A DNA stretch of 64,000 nucleotides from RGIG4097 sp964637515. GTDB taxonomy: Bacteria; Bacillota; Clostridia; Christensenellales; CAG-917. A model generated the notes under the pieces. That model did no database searches and had not been told where the DNA came from. It saw only the letters and a list, made by a program, of their open reading frames with translations. This document shows, one piece after another, positions 59,626 to 64,000 of the stretch. The stretch is from positions 1 through 64,000 of the forward strand of contig CAZWUI010000006.1 in NCBI GenBank assembly GCA_964637515.1, given 5' to 3'. How positions within the stretch are numbered: position 1 is the first letter of the stretch; every line of letters begins with the position of its first letter. The translations under genes were made by a program, and so were the position numbers.

Positions 59626-61290
59626 TTACTCCGCCGCTAGGACGTAATAATAGTGCGGTTGTCCGCCGTAGTAGACGGCAATTTCAAGGTCGGGTTGTGC
59701 TTCAGAGAGTATTTCAACGACGCGATTTGCTTCCTGTTCAGTCACTTCTTGACCATAATAGAGAGTGAGCATATCCGCATTTTTCGCGATTTTGTTTGCG
59801 GTGACGACGGTTGCTTCTACAATAGATCCGCTTTTTGCCACGATTTTCTTGTTGCAGATACCGATTATATCACCTTCTTTGACGGAGAAACCGTTCATAC
59901 GAGTGTTGCGCACCGCGTGGGTGATTTCTGCCGATTTGACGTTTGCGTAAGAACTCTTCATATTTTCAAAGTTTTCTTCCGCACTGACTTCCGTAGAGAA
60001 AACGAGAGCCGCAGATACGCCCTCGGGCATACAAGTGGTCGGTACGACGTAGACGTTGACGTCCGCAAGTTCTTTTGCTTGTTCTGCCGCAAGGATGATA
60101 TTCGGATTGTTCGGAAGAACAAAAACGTTTCTTGCATCCGCAGAGTTTACCGCACCCAAAATGTCGTAAACGCTGGGATTCATCGTTTGTCCGCCCTCTA
60201 CGACGACGTCGACGAGCAAATCTTTGAAGATTGCCGCCATTCCGTCACCGGCACATACGGATACCATAGCAAATTCTTTTGACGGAATCTTCTTTGCTTT
60301 TTCACCGTTTGTGGTCTGTTCGCCCTTGATTTTGCGGTTTTGCTCGACCATATTTTCGATTTTTATATCGACGAGTTCACCGAGTTTCAACGCTGCTTTC
60401 AACGCTTTGTCGGGATCGTTCGTGTGAACGTGGGTTTTGACAAGGTCAAGATCACCGATGACAAGCACGCAGTCGCCTATCGTGGTGAGATAGTCGCGGT
60501 ATTTGTCGATGTCACTGAGCGTGGTCGCAGTTTTCAAGTGCGAAATGAAAAATTCCGTGCAATATTGGAAAGTGATATTGTCGTAGTCGTTTTTCAAAAT
60601 CTCGTCTTCGGTCGCGAGTGCTTTTGCTTCCGCGGACAAGACGGGACGAACTGCGTCTTCTCTTATCATCTTGAATTCTTCCCCGGTGAGCACCGCAAGG
60701 AAACCCTCGAGAATTGTCAAGAGTCCTCTTCCGCCTGCGTCCACAACGCCTGCCTTTGCAAGTACAGGGAGCATTTCGGGAGTTTTTTGCAGGATTTGTT
60801 CGCCCGCGTCGATGACCATCTTCAAGAAGACTTCAAATTCAACTTTCTTTTTTGCAAACTTGACGGAGTTTTCCGCCATAACTCTGACGACCGTGAGAAT
60901 TGTACCTTCTTTGGGTTTTGTGACTGCGCTATATGCTATTTCCGTACCTTTTTTGAGTGCGGATGAAAAATCTTTTGCATTGAGTTCGGTTTTGTTGTCG
61001 AGAGCGATTGCGAATCCTTTCAAAATTTGCGAAAGAATGACGCCGCTATTTCCTCTTGCGCCTTTTAACGCTCCTTTTGAAAATGCCAAGGCGAGTGCGC
61101 CAAGGTCTTCGGAGCCCGAAACGTTGAGTTCACGAACCGCGGATGCCATAGTGAGTGACATATTCGTGCCCGTATCACCGTCGGGGACGGGGAAAACGTT
61201 CAGTTCGTCGACGAGAGCGCGATTGAGTTCGAGCGCTTGTGCTCCGCCTTTCAACATTTCCTTGAATTGTGTGCTATTGATGCTTAACAT
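59626..61290 (-). CDS. yloV: DAK2 domain-containing protein YloV (fatty-acid kinase FakA-like)
   Basis: Two-part protein of 554 aa: an N-terminal DAK2 (DhaL-like) kinase domain and a C-terminal domain of the FakA/YloV type. The DAK2 nucleotide and metal motif is LNVFPVPDGDTGTNMSLTM near 29; GARGNSGVILSQILKGF near 72 and DAGGRGLLTILEGF near 187 complete the domain. In other Bacillota FakA phosphorylates fatty acids carried by FakB proteins. I start at ATG 61290, preceded by AGAGGA, because the conserved SINSTQFKEML follows; the frame is open further upstream but into asp23. It sits in asp23-yloV-recG. Confidence 0.93.
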   Translation of the reverse strand: MLSINSTQFKEMLKGGAQALELNRALVDELNVFPVPDGDTGTNMSLTMASAVRELNVSGSEDLGALALAFSKGALKGARGNSGVILSQILKGFAIALDNKTELNAKDFSSALKKGTEIAYSAVTKPKEGTILTVVRVMAENSVKFAKKKVEFEVFLKMVIDAGEQILQKTPEMLPVLAKAGVVDAGGRGLLTILEGFLAVLTGEEFKMIREDAVRPVLSAEAKALATEDEILKNDYDNITFQYCTEFFISHLKTATTLSDIDKYRDYLTTIGDCVLVIGDLDLVKTHVHTNDPDKALKAALKLGELVDIKIENMVEQNRKIKGEQTTNGEKAKKIPSKEFAMVSVCAGDGMAAIFKDLLVDVVVEGGQTMNPSVYDILGAVNSADARNVFVLPNNPNIILAAEQAKELADVNVYVVPTTCMPEGVSAALVFSTEVSAEENFENMKSSYANVKSAEITHAVRNTRMNGFSVKEGDIIGICNKKIVAKSGSIVEATVVTANKIAKNADMLTLYYGQEVTEQEANRVVEILSEAQPDLEIAVYYGGQPHYYYVLAAE

Positions 61291-61301
61291 TTTATCCTCT
61301 A

Positions 61302-61652
61302 TTAGACTCTTATGCCGACTACGTTGACTTGAACGCGTTTGACTCTCATACCCGTGAAGTGTTCGAGAGCAAACTTGACCGTATCGGCAATAGATTTCTT
61401 TACTGTTTCGATGTTGACTCCGACTTTGAGCACGACAAAAACCTCGACGAACATCAAATTGTCGACGGTTGCGACCTTGACGCCTTTGCCGAGGGTACTC
61501 TTTCCCCAAAGATGACCGACGTTATCACTGAAACGACGAGATACCATTTCTAGCACGCCGTAACAGTCCGCAGCGGCAGCCGACGCGATTATCGCGACCG
61601 CCTCGTCGGAGATGGAAATTTTGCCGTATTTGTTAGAAGTTGTGAGTGACAT
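61302..61652 (-). CDS. yloU: Asp23/Gls24 family protein (YloU/AmaP-like)
   Basis: Small Asp23-family protein; S. aureus Asp23 is membrane-associated and stress-related, while YloU's function is unknown. The 116-aa product shows KYGKISISDEAVAIIASAAAADCYGVLEM near 8, VDNLMFVEVFVVLKVGVNIETV near 60 and VKRVQVNVVGIRV at the C-terminus. It is the first gene of asp23-yloV-recG, with its own promoter divergent from rpmB. Confidence 0.93.
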   Translation of the reverse strand: MSLTTSNKYGKISISDEAVAIIASAAAADCYGVLEMVSRRFSDNVGHLWGKSTLGKGVKVATVDNLMFVEVFVVLKVGVNIETVKKSIADTVKFALEHFTGMRVKRVQVNVVGIRV

Positions 61653-61671
61653 CGCGTTTACCTATGTGAAG

Positions 61672-61700
61672 ATTTTACTATATGTAAAAATATTTTGCAA
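61672..61700 (-). promoter_or_regulatory. Promoter of asp23-yloV-recG
   Basis: Minus-strand TTGCAA (61695-61700), 17-nt spacer, TAAAAT (61672-61677), about 20 nt before the asp23 start codon. Confidence 0.7.
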
Positions 61701-61727
61701 CTAAATAAAGAATTTTGCGTCAATCAG

Positions 61728-61756
61728 TTGCCAAATCTCTGTGAATTTGTTAGAAT
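61728..61756 (+). promoter_or_regulatory. Promoter of rpmB
   Basis: TTGCCA (61728-61733), 17-nt spacer, TAGAAT (61751-61756), divergent from the asp23 promoter. The leader of about 20 nt contains only the AAGGAGG ribosome-binding site. Confidence 0.75.
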
Positions 61757-61783
61757 ATCAACGATTTGAAGGAGGTACTAGAT

Positions 61784-61975
61784 ATGTCCAGAGTATGCAG
61801 TGTATGCGGTAAAGGTAGAATGAGCGGCAACATGGTTAGCCACTCCAACAGAAAAACCAGACGCAGTTGGGCGCCGAACGTCCAAAAAGTCAAAGCAAAA
61901 ACCGCGAACGGTGGCACGGAATACGTCTACGTTTGCGCACATTGTCTTCGCGCCGGCAAAATTGATCGCGCGTAA
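61784..61975 (+). CDS. rpmB: 50S ribosomal protein L28
   Basis: Large-subunit protein of 63 aa. It opens with SRVCSVCGKGRMSGNMVSHSNRKTRRSW (read in parts) and ends with YVCAHCLRAGKIDRA. Two CxxC pairs are present, so this is the zinc-binding (C+) form of L28. The start is ATG 61784, preceded by AAGGAGG with an 8-nt gap. It has its own promoter and terminator. Its position beside asp23-yloV and spoVM is conserved in Bacillota. Confidence 0.98.
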   Translation: MSRVCSVCGKGRMSGNMVSHSNRKTRRSWAPNVQKVKAKTANGGTEYVYVCAHCLRAGKIDRA

Positions 61976-61994
61976 TTCAGTCTATTGACAAGTC

Positions 61995-62020
61995 AGCCCG
62001 TCACAAGACGGGCTTTTCTT
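61995..62020 (+). terminator. Terminator of rpmB
   Basis: AGCCCGTC and GACGGGCT pair over 8 bp (61995-62014) with a 4-nt loop, followed by TTTCTTTTG. Confidence 0.88.
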
Positions 62021-62027
62021 TTGTCCT

Positions 62028-62111
62028 CTACCCGACTTTGTTTTCTTTTTTCTTGAAGAGTCTGACAATCGGTTTCAACCACTTTGGTATGCTCACGCAA
62101 ATTATTTTCAT
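62028..62111 (-). CDS. spoVM: Stage V sporulation protein M (SpoVM-like amphipathic peptide)
   Basis: A 27-codon gene from ATG 62111 to TAG 62028-62030 with a perfect GGAGG five bases upstream. The product starts MKIICVSIPKWLKPIVRLFK and ends in a Lys-rich tail. B. subtilis SpoVM, 26 aa, has the same pattern: MK, a short hydrophobic stretch, (L/I)PK, then an amphipathic helix ending in Arg/Lys. SpoVM marks the convex forespore membrane and anchors SpoIVA for spore-coat assembly. Synteny is decisive: in B. subtilis spoVM also lies beside rpmB, near rpe and cpgA/rsgA. A CATATACT motif upstream (62127-62134) could be a sigma-E -10, weakly supported. Confidence 0.82.
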   Translation of the reverse strand: MKIICVSIPKWLKPIVRLFKKKENKVG

Positions 62112-62274
62112 TTTCGCCTCCGCATTAGTATATGAATCCGAAATGCGATTTGTCACAAGTCGAATTGAAAATCATTTTGAAATTAAACTTATCTTTTTAT
62201 AGCATTAGTTATCCGTGATATAAAGAATAATAGATAAAGTTGACGCTGAAAAACAAATCGGCAAAACACGGTGA

Positions 62275-62309
62275 TAGAAAAAACAAGTCCGAATAATCGG
62301 ACTTGTTTT
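62275..62309. terminator. Bidirectional terminator after the TfoX-like gene
   Basis: AACAAGTCCGA (62282-62292) pairs with TCGGACTTGTT (62297-62307) over 11 bp with a 4-nt loop, and T runs follow on both strands. It closes the rsgA-rpe-tfoX-like transcript on the minus strand. The 160-bp spacer from here to spoVM is AT-rich and holds nothing else clear. Confidence 0.87.
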
Positions 62310-62325
62310 TGTGTTGTTTTCGGTT

Positions 62326-62619
62326 TCATTTCAAACCTATTACAGTGTCTTCGACGAGTTTTGCGAGATATTCCACGTCGTCAATTTCTTCGACCTTATA
62401 CATAGGTTTTGCACTGTCATAAGGCAATTCTTCGTCGAGAGCGTATTTTTCGTTGGTTTTCGTTTTCTTGACAAGAAACCTGTCGTCGAATATTCCGCCA
62501 AAATATACTCCGTCCGCATAGATCAGGTATTCGCCCATCATTTTACGGGAAGTTATTTCTCCTCGGTAGTCACGCAGTTGCTCGACAAGAAAAACAAGAA
62601 ACTCTTTCGACGACGCCAT
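62326..62619 (-). CDS. TfoX N-terminal domain protein
   Basis: A 97-aa protein of the TfoX_N family. The signature SRKMMGEYLIYADGVYFGGIFDDRFLVK near 24 and the YDSAKPMYKVEEIDD region near 67 fit well. Full-length TfoX (Sxy) regulates competence in gamma-proteobacteria; stand-alone N-terminal domains are widespread and of unknown function, so no competence role is claimed. Its ATG overlaps the last base of the rpe stop codon, and a strong terminator follows. Confidence 0.88.
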   Translation of the reverse strand: MASSKEFLVFLVEQLRDYRGEITSRKMMGEYLIYADGVYFGGIFDDRFLVKKTKTNEKYALDEELPYDSAKPMYKVEEIDDVEYLAKLVEDTVIGLK

Positions 62620-63281
62620 CAGAATTTTGCTTCAATTTGCATTGACTTGACTGCGCACGTAGGGCATTCCGCCTTGAACACCGCACTTCCTGCGACTACA
62701 ACGTTTGCGCCTGCGTTTACACATTCTTCAATGTTCGTGGGGCAAACTCCGCCGTCAAGTTCAATATCGTAGCGGTAGCCGTTTTGGACTTTGAGATCGT
62801 AGACTTTCTTTGCCATTTCAAGTCTATCCGCTTTGAAAGATTGTCCGCCGAATCCCGCTTGAACGGTCATGATGAGAACGAGATCAACGTCCGCAAGATA
62901 GGGTTCGATGACTTCAAACGGTTGGTCTGCGTTCAGCACGACTCCGCAAAGTTTGCCTTTGGATTTGATGGTTTCGAGTGCGCCCGCCGCATCCTTGCTG
63001 GCTTCCGGGTGGAAGGTGACTAGATCCGCTCCCGCATCGCAAAACTGCCCTACGTATTTTTCGGGCTCGGTTATCATAAGGTGTACGTCAAGGAATTGAT
63101 CGGTATATTTGCGCAGTGCCTTAATCATAGGCATACCGAATGTGATATTAGGCACGTACACGCCGTCCATGACGTCGCAATGCACCCAATCTGCTCCCCA
63201 ATTTTTCACGTTGACGACGGCATCCGCCATCTTTCCGAAGTCTGCCGACAGAATGCTCGGCGCAACTTTGACCTTACTCAT
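62619..63281 (-). CDS. rpe: Ribulose-phosphate 3-epimerase
   Basis: TIM-barrel enzyme of the pentose phosphate pathway interconverting ribulose 5-phosphate and xylulose 5-phosphate. Features are VAPSILSADFGKMADAV near 5, WVHCDVMDGVYVPNITFG near 30, LDVHLMITEPEKYV near 63, LIMTVQAGFGGQSF near 135 and ELDGGVCPTNIEECVNAGANVVVAGSAVF (read in parts) near 171. I start at ATG 63281, preceded by AAAGGAGG; an upstream in-frame start overlapping rsgA would add ten residues. Length is 220 aa. It follows rsgA, as in B. subtilis cpgA-rpe. Confidence 0.97.
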   Translation of the reverse strand: MSKVKVAPSILSADFGKMADAVVNVKNWGADWVHCDVMDGVYVPNITFGMPMIKALRKYTDQFLDVHLMITEPEKYVGQFCDAGADLVTFHPEASKDAAGALETIKSKGKLCGVVLNADQPFEVIEPYLADVDLVLIMTVQAGFGGQSFKADRLEMAKKVYDLKVQNGYRYDIELDGGVCPTNIEECVNAGANVVVAGSAVFKAECPTCAVKSMQIEAKF

Positions 63282-64000
63282 ACTTATTTTTCCTCCTTTC
63301 TTGCAATTCATTGAAAATCGCTTTATATCTTTGGTATCTGCCCTCGCCTATCTCCTTGCCTACGTGCGGTTTTACGGCGCAATCGGGCTCGTCGATATGA
63401 GTGCAAGTGTTGAAACGACAATCTTTGCGATAGACTTCGAGGTCGTCGAAATACAGTCGCAAATCTTCCGGCTCTACGTCCACGGTTTCGAGCATACTGA
63501 AACCGCAAGTGTCCACAAAATAGGTTCCGCCGAGGTTGAAGATCTCTACCTTACGCGTGGTATTTTTACCGCGTTTGATTTTTTTTGCAAGTTCACCGAC
63601 TTCGCATAGGTCGCCGTCGAGAATTGCATTGATGATAGACGATTTTCCGACTGCGGACTGCCCTGCAAAACAAGCGGTTTTGCCTTTCGCAATTACTACG
63701 ATTTCATCTATCCCCGCTCCGCTATCCGCAGAGCAACGAACTATCTTCAATACGTCATTATACTCTCTCAAGTCGATTAAATCAATATCCGATTTGTTTT
63801 GTACGAGAATGGGCTCTACGTTTTGTTCAAGGCAGTTTACGATGACTTTGTCTACAAGCACGAAATCAGGCGCAGGCTCCGGCGCAATCACTATGAAACA
63901 CACGTCGATATTGCTCACGTAAGGGCGGATAAGACTGTTTTTGCGGGGCAAAACTTCTTCGATGACGAAACTGTCCCGCTCCTTGAAAATCTCCACGTAG
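63274..64000 (-). CDS. rsgA: Ribosome small subunit-dependent GTPase A, 5' end beyond the window
   Basis: Circularly permuted GTPase checking late 30S assembly. Visible are the end of the N-terminal OB domain (VLPRKNSLIRPYVSNIDVC near the window edge), the G4-like NKSDID near residue 62, G1 FAGQSAVGKSSIINAIL near 112, G3 FVDTCGFSML near 158 and the zinc-binding CRFNTCTHIDEPDCAV near 193. About 240 residues are present; the family has 290-300, so roughly 50-60 N-terminal residues lie outside. The in-frame GTG at 63996 is not the real start. It overlaps the longest rpe frame but ends 7 bp inside the chosen rpe start. Confidence 0.95.
   Translation of the reverse strand, partial: YVEIFKERDSFVIEEVLPRKNSLIRPYVSNIDVCFIVIAPEPAPDFVLVDKVIVNCLEQNVEPILVQNKSDIDLIDLREYNDVLKIVRCSADSGAGIDEIVVIAKGKTACFAGQSAVGKSSIINAILDGDLCEVGELAKKIKRGKNTTRKVEIFNLGGTYFVDTCGFSMLETVDVEPEDLRLYFDDLEVYRKDCRFNTCTHIDEPDCAVKPHVGKEIGEGRYQRYKAIFNELQERRKNKYE

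Overview
The window reads as a chromosomal segment of a spore-forming member of the Bacillota, class Clostridia. The evidence is a spoVAC-spoVAD-spoVAE operon, yunB, a spoVM-sized gene beside rpmB, a class A RNase P RNA, and gene orders typical of this phylum: frr-uppS-cdsA-dxr-rseP-ispG-[polC position]-rimP-nusA-ylxR-ylxQ-infB-rbfA-nrnA-truB-ribF, rpsB-tsf-pyrH, nadK-argR-recN, and rsgA-rpe-spoVM-rpmB-asp23-yloV-recG. Base composition is moderate in genes and AT-rich between them. One run of exactly 100 N marks a scaffold join, so this is probably a draft or metagenome-assembled genome.

Layout. 1-3.5 kb (+): the end of an M29 aminopeptidase, then the spoVA dipicolinate-channel operon. 3.6-4.3 kb (-): yunB. 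4.5-13.7 kb (+): pheS-pheT-mutS2-membrane protein-cysteine desulfurase-thiI-MBL hydrolase, an operon whose terminator lies inside the convergent class A PBP gene. 16.0-24.6 kb (+): miaB-mutS-mutL, miaA and a methionine gamma-lyase/aluminium-resistance-type PLP enzyme. 24.6-26.1 kb is the only clearly accessory stretch. It holds a degenerate 12-bp tandem repeat, a gene broken by the N gap, and a roughly 300-bp near-palindromic element around a 24-codon hydrophobic ORF with a strong antisense promoter. Nearly everything from 26.1 kb rightwards is on the minus strand: nfo up to rimP (one translation, RNA and coenzyme operon), a proofreading-exonuclease gene at the polC position, then ispG to frr, pyrH, tsf-rpsB, DUF1292-ruvX-ABC exporter-rarA, a 475-aa unknown, rnpB, recN-argR-nadK, a degenerate region with a promoter-terminator unit for a 38-codon membrane peptide, tlyA, recG, yloV and asp23. 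The divergent rpmB follows, then spoVM, tfoX-like, rpe and rsgA.

Most of the window is core information processing: tRNA charging and modification, mismatch repair, ribosome assembly, initiation and elongation factors, isoprenoid and phospholipid synthesis, recombination and sporulation.

The observations most worth following are: (1) the 25.68-25.97 kb element, which has the layout of a type I toxin-antitoxin module; (2) the gene at the polC position, which keeps the PolC N-terminal, OB and DEDDh exonuclease parts but has no PHP or polymerase region; (3) a MutS2 without its Smr nuclease domain; (4) a tiny spoVM gene; (5) several start codons placed 5-9 nt after a -10 hexamer, suggesting leaderless transcripts.

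All family assignments come from reading motifs and gene order. No database search was run.
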